The position numbers and the translations under genes are program-made. DNA of 64,000 bases from Pseudonocardia abyssalis (lineage in GTDB: Bacteria; Actinomycetota; Actinomycetes; Mycobacteriales; Pseudonocardiaceae). Each line of letters begins with the position of its first letter. Position 1 is the stretch's first letter. The stretch covers positions 3,844,001-3,908,000 of the forward strand of contig NZ_JADQDK010000001.1 of the NCBI RefSeq assembly GCF_019263705.2, in the 5' to 3' direction. The notes beneath the pieces were generated by a model. That model was not told where the DNA came from, ran no database searches, and saw only the letters and a list, made by a program, of their open reading frames with translations. Shown here one piece after another: positions 9,031 to 16,794 of the stretch.

Positions 9031-9124
9031 CGACTCGGGGGCGCGGAAACAGCGACTCGCGGGCGCGGAAACAGCGACTCGCGGGGACGGGCCCGCGAGT
9101 CGCCACTTCTCCGCCCCCGAGTCG
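9031..9124. repeat. Nested inverted-repeat cluster related to the 7866-7943 array
   Basis: Begins six bases after the hydrolase stop. An outer pair, CGACTCGGGGGCG (9031-9043) and CGCCCCCGAGTCG (9112-9124), is a perfect 13-base inverted repeat. Inside it GCGACTCGCGGG occurs twice (9052-9063 and 9074-9085). The second copy pairs perfectly with CCCGCGAGTCGC at 9092-9103 across a 6-base loop. The core is the one in the array left of the hydrolase, in the opposite orientation. It could act as a transcription terminator for the hydrolase or be a mobile-type genomic repeat. Confidence 0.85.
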
Positions 9125-9182
9125 GTTGCTCCGATCGGGTGATGTGCCGACGGAGTCCGCGGCCCCCGCGCGACGGAGGGAC

Positions 9183-9698
9183 ATGAGCCCCGCAGCGGTC
9201 CGGCCCGAACCGGGTCCCGCGCTGCTCGCGCTCTACGACGACGCGCTCCCGCAGGTCTACGGCTACCTGCTCGCCCGCTGCGGGCGTCGCGCACTCGCCG
9301 AGGACCTGACGGCGGAGACGTTCCTGGCCGCCGTCACGGCGAGCAGGCGGCATCCGCCGCCCGCGATGAACGTCGGCTGGCTGATCGGGATCGCTCGACA
9401 CAAGCTCGTCGACCACTGGCGGGCCACCGAGCGCGAGGAGCGCGGTCTGCGGGCCGTCGAGGAGATCACCGAGACGTTCGAGGACCCCTGGGAGGAGCAC
9501 GTGGACGCCGTGGTGGCCCGCGAGGTGCTCGACACCCAGACCGCGCTGCACCGCGCCGCGCTGACCCTGCGCTACCTCGACGGCCTCCCGGTCGGCGAGG
9601 TGGCCCGCGCGCTGGGCCGCACCGTGCACGCCACGGAGTCGCTGCTCAGCCGCGCCCACGCCGCGTTCCGCCGCGGCTACTCCGACGGTGTGCGATGA
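9183..9698 (+). CDS. ECF-type RNA polymerase sigma factor
   Basis: A 171-residue sigma-70 family protein with region 2 (LYDDALPQVYGYLLAR ... RALAEDLTAETFLAA, WLIGIARHKLVDHWR) and region 4 (ALTLRYLDGLPVGEVARALGRTVHATESLLSRAHAAFRRGY). The length and absence of region 3 fit extracytoplasmic-function sigma factors. The ATG at 9183 is preceded by CGGAGGGAC. Its stop overlaps the start of the VOC protein (ATGA), so the two are translationally coupled. No classical membrane anti-sigma factor is adjacent. Confidence 0.85.
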   Translation: MSPAAVRPEPGPALLALYDDALPQVYGYLLARCGRRALAEDLTAETFLAAVTASRRHPPPAMNVGWLIGIARHKLVDHWRATEREERGLRAVEEITETFEDPWEEHVDAVVAREVLDTQTALHRAALTLRYLDGLPVGEVARALGRTVHATESLLSRAHAAFRRGYSDGVR

Positions 9699-10870
9699 CC
9701 GATCCGCTGGACGCCCTGCGCATCCCCGTTGAGGCCGTCGACCCCGACCCCGCATTCGCCCGTGCCCTGCGCGCCCGCCTGGAGCGCGCCCTGCTCGACC
9801 CGAGGGAGGACCCCATGACCACCACGCTCGAGGCACCCCGCACCACCGCCCGCATGCACGCGCTGACCCCGTACCTCGCCGTGACCGACGCCGTCGCGGC
9901 CGTGGACTTCTACGTGACGGTGTTCGGCGCCGTCCGCCGCGGCGACCCGATCGTCATGCCCGACGGCCGCACCGGGCACGTCGAGGTGGCGCTCGGCGAC
10001 AGCGTCCTCATGCTGGCCGACGAGTTCCCCGAGATGGGGCTGGTGGCGCCGGCGACCCGCGGCGGGGTGAGCCAGTCGCTGCGCCTCGAGGTGGCCGACC
10101 CGGACGCCGTCGTCGCGCGGGCGGTCGCCGCGGGCGGCACGCTGGAGCGGGCCGTCACCGAGTCACCGTACGGCCGCGGCGGGACGGTGCTCGACCCGTC
10201 CGGGCACCGCTGGATGGTCTCCCGCGACGTCCCGGCCGCGCGGCACGGCGACGTCGTCTACGCATCGCTGTGGTCACCCGACGCCGACCGGGCACGCGCG
10301 TTCTACGGCGCCGTGCTCGGCGACCTCGGCCGGCTCGGGATCTCCTCGGGGTCGACCGCCGGGCTGTTCTGCGGCTACGCCGTCGACGACCTGGACGCCG
10401 CCGTCGCCGTGGTGCGCGCCGCGGGCGGCACCGCGACCGAGCCGGTCGAGGACCACGGTGGCCGGGTAGCCGACTGCGTCGACGACCAGGGCCTCGCGTT
10501 CGCGCTGTTCGAGGGGCCCGGCGCGCCGGTGACGGTGCCCGAGTACGCCGAGCTGCGACTGCCCGACGCCACCCGCGCCCGCGCCTTCTACGGCACGGTG
10601 CTCGGCTGGGGGTTCTCCCCGGGCCGCGGCCGCCCGGGCTACTGGAACGGCACCGTCGACGGCGAGCGCACCCGACCCCGCACCGGGCTCGACGGCGGCC
10701 ACGAGGTGCCCTCGGTGGTACCGACGTTCACCGTGCCGGACCTGGCGGCCGCGACCGCGGCGGCCCGGGCGGCGGGCGGAACCGCGGAGGAGCCCACCAC
10801 GGCCCGGTTCGGTCCGGTCGCCCCCTGCGTCGACGATCAGGGCACCCGGTTCCTGCTGCTGCAGCGCTGA
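9695..10870 (+). CDS. Triple-domain VOC (glyoxalase-like) protein with sigma-linked N-terminal tail
   Basis: A 391-residue protein with three vicinal-oxygen-chelate units: about residues 54-170, 185-275 and 278-391, each carrying the A-x-x-F-Y-x-x-V-(F/L)-G motif. The first 40 residues form a separate tail (DPLDALRIP ... DPAFARALRARLERALL) rich in Arg and Leu, ending just before a second possible start at residue 41. The gene overlaps the sigma gene by four bases. Coupling suggests the protein, or its tail, senses a metabolite and modulates the sigma factor, or that it is the first output gene. Enzymatic activity is unproven. Confidence 0.75.
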   Translation: MTDPLDALRIPVEAVDPDPAFARALRARLERALLDPREDPMTTTLEAPRTTARMHALTPYLAVTDAVAAVDFYVTVFGAVRRGDPIVMPDGRTGHVEVALGDSVLMLADEFPEMGLVAPATRGGVSQSLRLEVADPDAVVARAVAAGGTLERAVTESPYGRGGTVLDPSGHRWMVSRDVPAARHGDVVYASLWSPDADRARAFYGAVLGDLGRLGISSGSTAGLFCGYAVDDLDAAVAVVRAAGGTATEPVEDHGGRVADCVDDQGLAFALFEGPGAPVTVPEYAELRLPDATRARAFYGTVLGWGFSPGRGRPGYWNGTVDGERTRPRTGLDGGHEVPSVVPTFTVPDLAAATAAARAAGGTAEEPTTARFGPVAPCVDDQGTRFLLLQR

Positions 10871-10899
10871 CGCGCCCGTGCGCGGGTCGGTGCGGCTCC

Positions 10900-11000
10900 G
10901 CCTCGATCAGGTCCGCCGCCCGGGTCGCCCCGCCTGCGGCCCGCAGCTCGTCGCGGAGGGCGGCGGTGCGGGCCCGCACCGCCGGGTCGTCGAGGGACGG
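10900..11000 (-). pseudogene. Possible glycosyltransferase C-terminal remnant
   Basis: Read on the minus strand this stretch gives DDPAVRARTAALRDELRAA followed by ATRAADLIEA. This resembles the C-terminal helix of macrolide-type glycosyltransferases. There is no body upstream and no proper stop, so it would be only a relic. It lies in the decayed region before the broken XRE regulator. Chance similarity cannot be excluded. Confidence 0.25.
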
Positions 11001-11032
11001 CCGCGCGCCGCCGGACCGGGCATCCCGGGCCC

Positions 11033-11595
11033 ATGGACCGCACCGGGCTCGGCGCCGCGCTTCGCACCTGGCGCGAGCGGCTGCGCCCCGAGGACGTCGG
11101 GTCGCCGGCCGGGCTGCGCCACCGGACCCCGGTCTGCGCCGCGAGGAGGTGGCGCAGCTCGCCGGGATGTCCGCCGTCTACCTGACCCGGCCGGAACAGG
11201 CCCGCGGGCCGCCGCGCCGCTCGGCGGCTCCTCCGCGCTGCCGCCCGCCGAGCGCAACCTCGCCCGCTCCTCGTTCACCGGCCCGCACCGCGACCAGACC
11301 GACCCCGACCGTGAGCGGCCCGACCGCGCACCGGTCTCCGACCTGCGGCGCACCGCCGCCCGCTACCCCCGCCGACCCGGGCCTGCGCCGGCTCTCGTCG
11401 CCGACCTGCGCGCAGCCGGCCCGGTGTTCACCCGGCTCTGGGACCTGCGCGAGCTCGGTCCACTTCTCCTGGACTGCAACTCCCAGGCCGTCGACGCCGA
11501 CGACCAGCGGCTGCTCGTGTACTCCGCGGCGCCGGGGTCGGGGGGCCGAAGCGCTGGAGCTCTTGCGCGTTCTCGGGCTGCAGCGCGTCGGCTAG
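11033..11595 (+). pseudogene. Frameshifted XRE-family regulator with MmyB-like ligand domain
   Basis: Pieces of one helix-turn-helix regulator lie in order but in different frames. MDRTGLGAALRTWRERLRPE starts at 11033. The HTH GLRREEVAQLAGMSAVYLTR follows in another frame. Then come RNLARSSFTGP and DLRAAGPVFTRLWDLREL from the MmyB-like domain in a third, and finally AEALELLRVLG shifted again. The middle is shortened relative to the usual 270-290 residues. At least three frameshifts and internal loss make it non-functional. Its remains now supply the upstream region of the ArsR gene. Confidence 0.75.
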
Positions 11596-11604
11596 TCTCC
11601 ACAC
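11593..11604 (+). promoter_or_regulatory. Candidate -10 for leaderless arsR-type gene
   Basis: TAGTCT at 11593-11598 ends six bases before the GTG of the ArsR gene, and no Shine-Dalgarno sequence is present. This spacing places the transcription start at the start codon, so the message may be leaderless. The -35 is not convincing. Confidence 0.35.
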
Positions 11605-11937
11605 GTGGCCTCCGACCTGGCTTTCGACGCGCTCGCCGATCCGGTGCGGCGCGAGATCCTCGCCGTGCTCGCCGAGCACGACGAGTGCAGTGCGGGCGAG
11701 CTGTCCGCGGCGATCTCCCGGGTCGGCCGCACCGCCGTGTCGAGCCACCTGCGCGTGCTGCGCACCGCCGGTCTCATCACCGAGCGGCGCACCGGCCGCT
11801 TCCGCATGTACGCCGTCGACCCCACGGGCCCGGCGCAGGACGTCATCCGGCTGCTGCAGGAGCTGTTCCAGTCCTCCCTCGACGCGGCCAGGGTCGCCGC
11901 GGAGTCCACCTCCGGTACGGACAGCCGAGCCATGTGA
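11605..11937 (+). CDS. ArsR-family transcriptional regulator of the nitrile/amide genes
   Basis: A 110-residue winged-helix protein. Helix-turn-helix residues are about 33-75 (SAGELSAAISRVGRTAVSSHLRVLRTAGLI, then the wing TERRTGRFRMYAVDP). The N-terminal DALADPVRREILAVLAE is typical of the family. No metal-binding CVC motif is visible, so it is probably not a metal sensor. Its stop overlaps the next start by one base, coupling it to an AmiC-like sensor. The same arrangement is known as NhlD-NhlC for a Rhodococcus low-molecular-mass nitrile hydratase, where the ArsR-type protein represses and the AmiC-type protein relieves repression on amide binding. The operator candidate is at 13398-13426. 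Confidence 0.85.
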   Translation: MASDLAFDALADPVRREILAVLAEHDECSAGELSAAISRVGRTAVSSHLRVLRTAGLITERRTGRFRMYAVDPTGPAQDVIRLLQELFQSSLDAARVAAESTSGTDSRAM

Positions 11938-13382
11938 TGGGCGGCCTCGCCGTTGCGGCACAGACGAGCATCGAGGCCCCGCCCGCGGCTGTCTTCGCAC
12001 TGTTCGGTTCCGAGACCGGGGTGGGCTGGCTGCTCGACGCCACCTGTGACCGGGTCGCCGTCGGGGCCGTCGTCGCACTGCAGGCCCCGCTCGGCGGGGA
12101 GCGGGTGGCGCTGCTCGGCCGGATCACCGCACTGCGGCCGCCCGGCCCGTCCCGGCCGGGCCGGATCGAGATACGGCTCGACCAGCCGTGGCGGGGCCGG
12201 CTGCGCGTACTGTTCGAGAGCGACGGCGCCGGCACCCGGGTGCGGATCGTCGCCGACCTCGACGACACCGGACTGGCCTGGCTGATGCGCCGCCGCGGCC
12301 ATCCGGTGCCCGAGCAGCGCCACAGCGGGGAGCACCTCGTCGGGCTGCTCACCAGCAAGTCCGGGCCGGGGAGCGTGTTCGCCGCGGCCACCGAGAACCT
12401 GGCGACGATGGCCGTCGACGAGGTCAACGCCGACGGCGGCGTCCGCGGGCGGCGCCTGAGCCTGCTCGTCGGCGACGACGGCACCGACGCCGCGACGGGT
12501 GCCGCGGAGGCGAGGCGACTGGTCCGGGCCGGCTGCCGCACGATCCTCGCGACCACCACGTCGGCGACGTTCGTGCGCACCGCGGCGGAGCTGCGGGGGT
12601 CCGGCGTGCTGCTCGTGCAGACGCTGATGAACGAGGGCGGGCTGGGCGGCGAGCTCTGCCTGCAGCTCGGGGAACGGCCCGCCGACCAGCTGCGCGCCGC
12701 CGTCACACCGCTGATGCGCGCGGCCGGCGGGCGCCGCTGGTTCCTCGCCGGCAACGACTACGTGTGGCCGCACGTCGTGCACGCGATGGCCCGCCCGGTG
12801 CTGGCCGAGCACCGGGCGTCGATCGTCGGCGAGGGGTTCGCCGCGCTGGGCACCCGCGACTTCACCCCGCTCATCGAGCGGATCACGGCCACGGGCGCCG
12901 ACGTCGTGCTGTCCTCGTTCGTCGGGGCCGATCTCGTCGCGTTCGAGCGCCAGTGCCACGCGATGGGGGTGCGCGACCGGTGCCGCACGCTCGCCCTGAC
13001 CCTCGACGAGCCCACCCGCGAACGGATCGGCGACGCGGCGTCGGTCGGCATGTGGGGCGTCTCGGGCTACTTCGAGCAGCTCGACGGCGCCGCCAACACG
13101 GCGTTCCTGCGGCGCTACCGCGACGCCTACGGCCGGTTCGCCCCGCCGGTGTCGAGCATCGCGGAGTCCGCGTACGAGGCGGTGCACCTCTACGCGGGCG
13201 CGGCGCGGCGCGCCGGAGAGGACGAGCCGCGCACGATCGCCAGGGAACTGCGGTCGAGCCGCTCGGAGTTCCCGCGCGGACCGGTCACCGTGACGGGTCC
13301 GGAGACCGTCCGGCAGGACCTGTTCGTCGCGGAGGCGGTGGCGGGTGGTTTCGCCGTGAGTCCGCCGCGTCAAGGATCTTGA
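11937..13382 (+). CDS. SRPBCC-AmiC fusion: cytosolic amide/nitrile sensor (NhlC-like)
   Basis: A 481-residue protein. Residues 1 to about 115 look like a SRPBCC (START-like) domain (IEAPPAAVFALFGSE ... GTRVRIVADLDDTGL). Residues about 130-481 are a type-1 periplasmic-binding fold of the AmiC/UrtA class (VGLLTSKSGPGSVFAAATEN, AVDEVNADGGVRGR, GDDGTDAATGAAEARRLV). No signal peptide or lipobox is present, so it acts in the cytosol like AmiC rather than as a transporter component. The start is the ATG overlapping the ArsR stop (TGATG). Ligand binding probably inactivates the ArsR repressor. The extra N-terminal domain is unusual compared with AmiC. Confidence 0.8.
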   Translation: MGGLAVAAQTSIEAPPAAVFALFGSETGVGWLLDATCDRVAVGAVVALQAPLGGERVALLGRITALRPPGPSRPGRIEIRLDQPWRGRLRVLFESDGAGTRVRIVADLDDTGLAWLMRRRGHPVPEQRHSGEHLVGLLTSKSGPGSVFAAATENLATMAVDEVNADGGVRGRRLSLLVGDDGTDAATGAAEARRLVRAGCRTILATTTSATFVRTAAELRGSGVLLVQTLMNEGGLGGELCLQLGERPADQLRAAVTPLMRAAGGRRWFLAGNDYVWPHVVHAMARPVLAEHRASIVGEGFAALGTRDFTPLIERITATGADVVLSSFVGADLVAFERQCHAMGVRDRCRTLALTLDEPTRERIGDAASVGMWGVSGYFEQLDGAANTAFLRRYRDAYGRFAPPVSSIAESAYEAVHLYAGAARRAGEDEPRTIARELRSSRSEFPRGPVTVTGPETVRQDLFVAEAVAGGFAVSPPRQGS

Positions 13383-13397
13383 CAACGCGCCACTACC

Positions 13398-13429
13398 TAT
13401 TGACATGTGGTGATTCGAATCAATAGCGT
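13398..13429 (+). promoter_or_regulatory. Amidase/nitrile hydratase promoter with nested palindromes
   Basis: TTGACA at 13400-13405 and TAGCGT at 13424-13429 are separated by 18 bases and form a strong promoter. The spacer contains the perfect palindrome TGATTCGAATCA (13411-13422). An outer inverted repeat CTATTGA (13398-13404) / TCAATAG (13420-13426) overlaps both hexamers. A second palindrome GTCAAG-GAT-CTTGAC lies at 13369-13383, across the stop of the sensor gene. The arrangement is that of a repressor operator, most simply for the ArsR protein. GGAGGT precedes the amidase ATG. Confidence 0.7.
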
Positions 13430-13462
13430 CGCGCTCTCACCGGTTGCCGGAGGTAGAGAGCC

Positions 13463-15010
13463 ATGCCCGTACGTCCCCCCGATCCCGACGATCTGAGCGC
13501 GGTCTCCGCGCACTACGGCCTCGGACTCGACGCCGTCGCCGTCGAGTCGTTCTCCCCCATGGTCAACGGCCTGCTCGCGTCGTGGGACGTCGTGGAGGAG
13601 CTCTACGACGCGTCCGCGCCCACGATGCCGGAGCGGGCCTGGACCCGCCCCGAGCCGGCCGACAACCCGTACAACGCCTGGTACGTCACGACGTCCATCA
13701 CCGAGGGCGGCACCGGCCCCCTCGCCGGGAAGACCGTCGCGGTCAAGGACAACACCGCCGTCGCCGGCGTCCCGATGATGAACGGCTCGAAGACGATGGA
13801 GGGGTACACGCCGCTGCGCGACGCCACCATCGTCAGCCGGATGCTCGCGGCGGGCGCCACGATCGCGGGCAAGTCGGTCTGCGAGGACCTCTGCTTCTCC
13901 GGCGGATCGCACACCTCGCGCACCGGCGCGGTCCGCAACCCCTGGGACGAGACGCGCTCCACCGGCGGATCCTCCTCGGGCACCGCGGCCCTCGTCGCCT
14001 CCGGGCTCGTCGACGTCGGCACCGGCGGCGACCAGGGCGGCTCGATCCGGATGCCCGCATCGTGGTCCGGCATCGTCGGGCACAAGCCGACCTGGGGACT
14101 GGTGCCCTACACCGGGGCGTTCCCGATCGAGCAGTCGATCGACCACGTCGGCCCGATGACGCGCACCGTCGCCGACGCCGCACTGGTCCTGAACGTGATC
14201 GCCGGACCGGACGGGTTCGACCCGCGCCAGCCCCGCGACCTCGTGCCCGACGACTACGTGGCCGCGTTGGGCCGCGGAGCCGAGGGCCTGCGGGTCGGGA
14301 TCCTCACCGAGGGCTTCGGCCTGGCCAACTCCGATCCCGGCGTCGACGCCTCCGTGCGCGCGGCGGCCGAGTCGCTGCGCGACGCCGGGCTCGTCGTCGA
14401 GGACGTCTCCGTCCCGTGGCACCTGCACGGCGCGAAGATCTGGGACGTCATCTCCGTCGAGGGCGCCGCGTCGCAGATGGTCGACCTCAACGGGTACGGC
14501 CTGAACTGGAAGGGCCTCTACGACCCCGAGGTCATGGAGCACTACGGCAACCAGTGGCGCGCCGACGGCAGCCAGTTCTCCGAGACCGTCAAGCTGGTGC
14601 TGCTGGCCGGGAAGCACGCGCTGAACACCCAGCAGGGCAAGCACTACGGGATGGCGCAGAACCTCGCCGTGCAGCTGCGGGCCGCCTACGACGAGGCGCT
14701 CTCGCGCTACGACGTGCTGGTCCTGCCCACCACGCCGATGCACTCCACGGTCATCCCCGACCCGGACGCGCCGCGCGAGGAGATCATCGGCCGCGCACTG
14801 GAGATGGTGGCCAACACCTGCGTCACCGACGTCACCGGGCACCCGGGATGCAGCGTCCCCGCCGGTCTGGTCGACGGCGTCCCCACCGGAATGATGATCA
14901 TCGGCAAGCAGTTCGACGACGCCACGGTGCTGCGTGTCGCCCACACGTACGAACAGGCGGTCGGGGGCTTCCCGACGCCGGCAGGAGCTACCGCAGGGAG
15001 CCAGGCATGA
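13463..15010 (+). CDS. Amidase (amidase-signature family) paired with nitrile hydratase
   Basis: Hydrolyses the amide made by nitrile hydratase to a carboxylate and ammonia. The 515-residue length and catalytic triad positions match the Rhodococcus nitrile-pathway amidases: Lys95 (VAVKDN), cis-Ser171 in GGSSSG and nucleophile Ser194 in GGDQGGSIR. It is the first gene of an operon with the beta and alpha subunits and activator, each overlapping the next. Its stop overlaps the beta-subunit start (ATGA). The promoter with an operator-like palindrome lies 34 bases upstream. Confidence 0.92.
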   Translation: MPVRPPDPDDLSAVSAHYGLGLDAVAVESFSPMVNGLLASWDVVEELYDASAPTMPERAWTRPEPADNPYNAWYVTTSITEGGTGPLAGKTVAVKDNTAVAGVPMMNGSKTMEGYTPLRDATIVSRMLAAGATIAGKSVCEDLCFSGGSHTSRTGAVRNPWDETRSTGGSSSGTAALVASGLVDVGTGGDQGGSIRMPASWSGIVGHKPTWGLVPYTGAFPIEQSIDHVGPMTRTVADAALVLNVIAGPDGFDPRQPRDLVPDDYVAALGRGAEGLRVGILTEGFGLANSDPGVDASVRAAAESLRDAGLVVEDVSVPWHLHGAKIWDVISVEGAASQMVDLNGYGLNWKGLYDPEVMEHYGNQWRADGSQFSETVKLVLLAGKHALNTQQGKHYGMAQNLAVQLRAAYDEALSRYDVLVLPTTPMHSTVIPDPDAPREEIIGRALEMVANTCVTDVTGHPGCSVPAGLVDGVPTGMMIIGKQFDDATVLRVAHTYEQAVGGFPTPAGATAGSQA

Positions 15011-15711
15011 ACGGCGTGCACGACCTCGGGGGCACCGACGGTCTCGGTCCCGTCGAGATCCCGGAGAACGAGCCGGTGTACCGGGCGGAGTGGGAGAAGG
15101 CGGCGTTCGCCATGTTCTCCATGACCTTCCGCGCCGGGTTCTTCGGCATCGACTCCTTCCGGTACGGCATCGAGCAGATGCACCCGGCCACGTACCTGCT
15201 CTCGCCCTACTACGAGCACTGGGTGCACGCCGTCGAGCACCACGGCTTCGCCAAGGGCCTGCTCGACGAGGCCGAGCTCGACAGGCGCACCCAGTACTAC
15301 CTGGACAACCCCGACGCGCCGCTGCCGGAGGAGAAGGACGACCCCGACCTGCTGGCGTTCGTCGACGGCGTGGTCAAGGCCGGGGCCCCGGCGGGCCGCC
15401 CGTCGGACAAGGTCGCGCGGTTCTCCGTCGGCGACCGGGTCACCGTCGCCTCCGACGTCCCGTACGGCCACACCCGCAAGGCCGGCTACATCCGCGGCCG
15501 CACGGGCGTGATCGAGCTGGCGCACGGAACGTTCATCTACCCCGACAGCGCCGGCAACGGCGGCCCGGACGCCCCCGAGCACGTCTACACCGTCAAGTTC
15601 ACCAACACCGAGCTCTGGGGCGCGGAGGCCGCCGAGCCCAACGGCGTCGTGTACTTCGACGTCTGGGAGCCCTACATCACCCTCGCCGCCACCACCGGGA
15701 AGGCCGCCTGA
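15007..15711 (+). CDS. nthB: Nitrile hydratase beta subunit
   Basis: Structural partner of the metal-bearing alpha subunit in the alpha-beta enzyme that hydrates nitriles to amides. The N-terminus [16 protein letters not shown] and the C-terminal SH3-like barrel ([14 protein letters not shown] ... [13 protein letters not shown] ... [10 protein letters not shown]) are diagnostic. The 234-residue length is normal. It overlaps the amidase by four bases and the alpha-subunit gene by one (TGATG). The beta-before-alpha order is that of cobalt-type enzymes. Confidence 0.95.
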   Translation: MNGVHDLGGTDGLGPVEIPENEPVYRAEWEKAAFAMFSMTFRAGFFGIDSFRYGIEQMHPATYLLSPYYEHWVHAVEHHGFAKGLLDEAELDRRTQYYLDNPDAPLPEEKDDPDLLAFVDGVVKAGAPAGRPSDKVARFSVGDRVTVASDVPYGHTRKAGYIRGRTGVIELAHGTFIYPDSAGNGGPDAPEHVYTVKFTNTELWGAEAAEPNGVVYFDVWEPYITLAATTGKAA

Positions 15712-16307
15712 TGACCGCCACCGTCCGCACCCAGGAGGAGATCGCCGCCCGCGTCAAGGCGCTGGAGGCGATCCTGATCGAGAAGGGGATCATGACGACG
15801 AAGGCGATCGACCGCCTCGTCGAGATCTACGAGAACGAGGTCGGCCCGCAGCTCGGCGCCGCCGTCGTCGCGAAGGCCTGGACCGACCCGGAGTTCAAGG
15901 CGCGCCTGCTCGCCAACGGCACCGAGGCGTGCGCGGAGATGGGCATCGGCGGGCTGCAGGGCGAGGACATGGTGATCGTCGAGAACACCGACACCGTGCA
16001 CAACGTCATCACCTGCACGCTGTGCTCCTGCTACCCGTGGCCGGCTCTCGGGTTGCCCCCGAACTGGTACAAGGACCCGGCCTTCCGTGCCCGGATCGTG
16101 CGCGAGCCCCGCAAGGTGCTGCGCGAGGACTTCGGGTTCGACGTGCCCGACTCCGTCGAGGTGCGCGTCTGGGACTCCTCGTCGGAGATGCGCTACTGGG
16201 TCCTCCCCCAGCGCCCGGCCGGCACCGAGGGCCTCGACGAGAAGGCGCTCGCGGCGCTCGTCAGCCGCGACTCGATGATCGGCGTCGGCGCCGCGAAGGC
16301 CGCCTGA
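15711..16307 (+). CDS. nthA: Cobalt-type nitrile hydratase alpha subunit
   Basis: Catalytic subunit of 198 residues. The metal site is C102-T-L-C-S-C107 followed by Tyr. Thr at the second position marks the cobalt type, whereas iron enzymes have Ser there. Two of the cysteines become oxidised to sulfinic and sulfenic acids in this family. The stretch [23 protein letters not shown] after the site is conserved. Translational coupling to beta and to the downstream activator fits the self-subunit-swapping maturation known for cobalt enzymes. No cobalt transporter gene is adjacent. Confidence 0.96.
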   Translation: MTATVRTQEEIAARVKALEAILIEKGIMTTKAIDRLVEIYENEVGPQLGAAVVAKAWTDPEFKARLLANGTEACAEMGIGGLQGEDMVIVENTDTVHNVITCTLCSCYPWPALGLPPNWYKDPAFRARIVREPRKVLREDFGFDVPDSVEVRVWDSSSEMRYWVLPQRPAGTEGLDEKALAALVSRDSMIGVGAAKAA

Positions 16308-16714
16308 TGGCGTTCCGCCAGGACGCCACCGAGCTCGGTGACGCCCGGCGACGCGTGGAGACGCTGGTCTGCGACCTCCCCGGCGGCGGTGACGCCGAGC
16401 GGTCCTTCGACCAGCCGTGGGAGGTGCGGGCGTTCGCCATGGCCGTTGCGGCGTACCACGCCGGCCAGTACGAGTGGTCGGAGTTCCAGCTCTCCCTGAT
16501 CGACTCGATCAAGAAGTGGGAGACCGACGGCGGCGCGGAGCCCTGGTCGTACTACGAGCACTGGCTGGAGGCGCTGGAGACCGTCCTCGCGGGCAACGGC
16601 GCGCTGTCCGACGCCGCGCTCGACGAGCAGACCAGGTCGGTGCTGGCCACGCCGAAGAACGCCAACCACCACGAGGCCCACCGCGAACCGGTGGCGGTCG
16701 ACCCGGCCCGATAG
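16307..16714 (+). CDS. Nitrile hydratase activator / cobalt chaperone
   Basis: A 135-residue protein homologous to the N-terminal half of the beta subunit (FDQPWEVRAFAMAVAAYHAGQYEWSEFQ, WSYYEHWLEALETVL), as are NhlE, P14K and P16. It delivers cobalt to the alpha subunit through subunit exchange. It lacks the beta C-terminal barrel, as expected. The one-base overlap with the alpha gene makes it the last coupled member of the operon. Confidence 0.9.
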   Translation: MAFRQDATELGDARRRVETLVCDLPGGGDAERSFDQPWEVRAFAMAVAAYHAGQYEWSEFQLSLIDSIKKWETDGGAEPWSYYEHWLEALETVLAGNGALSDAALDEQTRSVLATPKNANHHEAHREPVAVDPAR

Positions 16715-16724
16715 CTGGCGCTGC

Positions 16725-16776
16725 GGACTCGTGCGCGGTAATCCTTGCTCCGGCAACGGTTGCCGCGTACGAGTCC
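16725..16776 (+). promoter_or_regulatory. Two mutually exclusive hairpins after the nitrile hydratase operon
   Basis: GGACTCGTGCGCGG (16725-16738) pairs with 16763-16776 over 14 positions with one G-U. An internal hairpin CGGCAAC-G-GTTGCCG (16751-16765) shares bases 16763-16765 with the first, so the two cannot form fully together. It starts ten bases after the activator stop and ends seven bases before a GGAGG site for the next gene. It may be an operon-end terminator, a processing site or an attenuator. No T run follows. Confidence 0.5.
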
Positions 16777-16794
16777 GACGCAGGAGGCACCATC

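Noticed and set aside
11937..13382. ABC transporter substrate-binding lipoprotein
   Set aside because: No signal peptide or lipobox, an unrelated N-terminal domain, and tight coupling to an ArsR regulator; no permease or ATPase genes follow.
16725..16776. Known riboswitch (cobalamin or cobalt type) for the cobalt enzyme operon
   Set aside because: The hairpins lack any conserved riboswitch core I recognise and lie downstream of the nitrile hydratase genes, not before them.
16417..16794. Longer MetX-like protein starting inside the activator gene
   Set aside because: It would overlap the activator by 300 bases in another frame and cross a strong hairpin; family homology begins only near the TTG at 16795.
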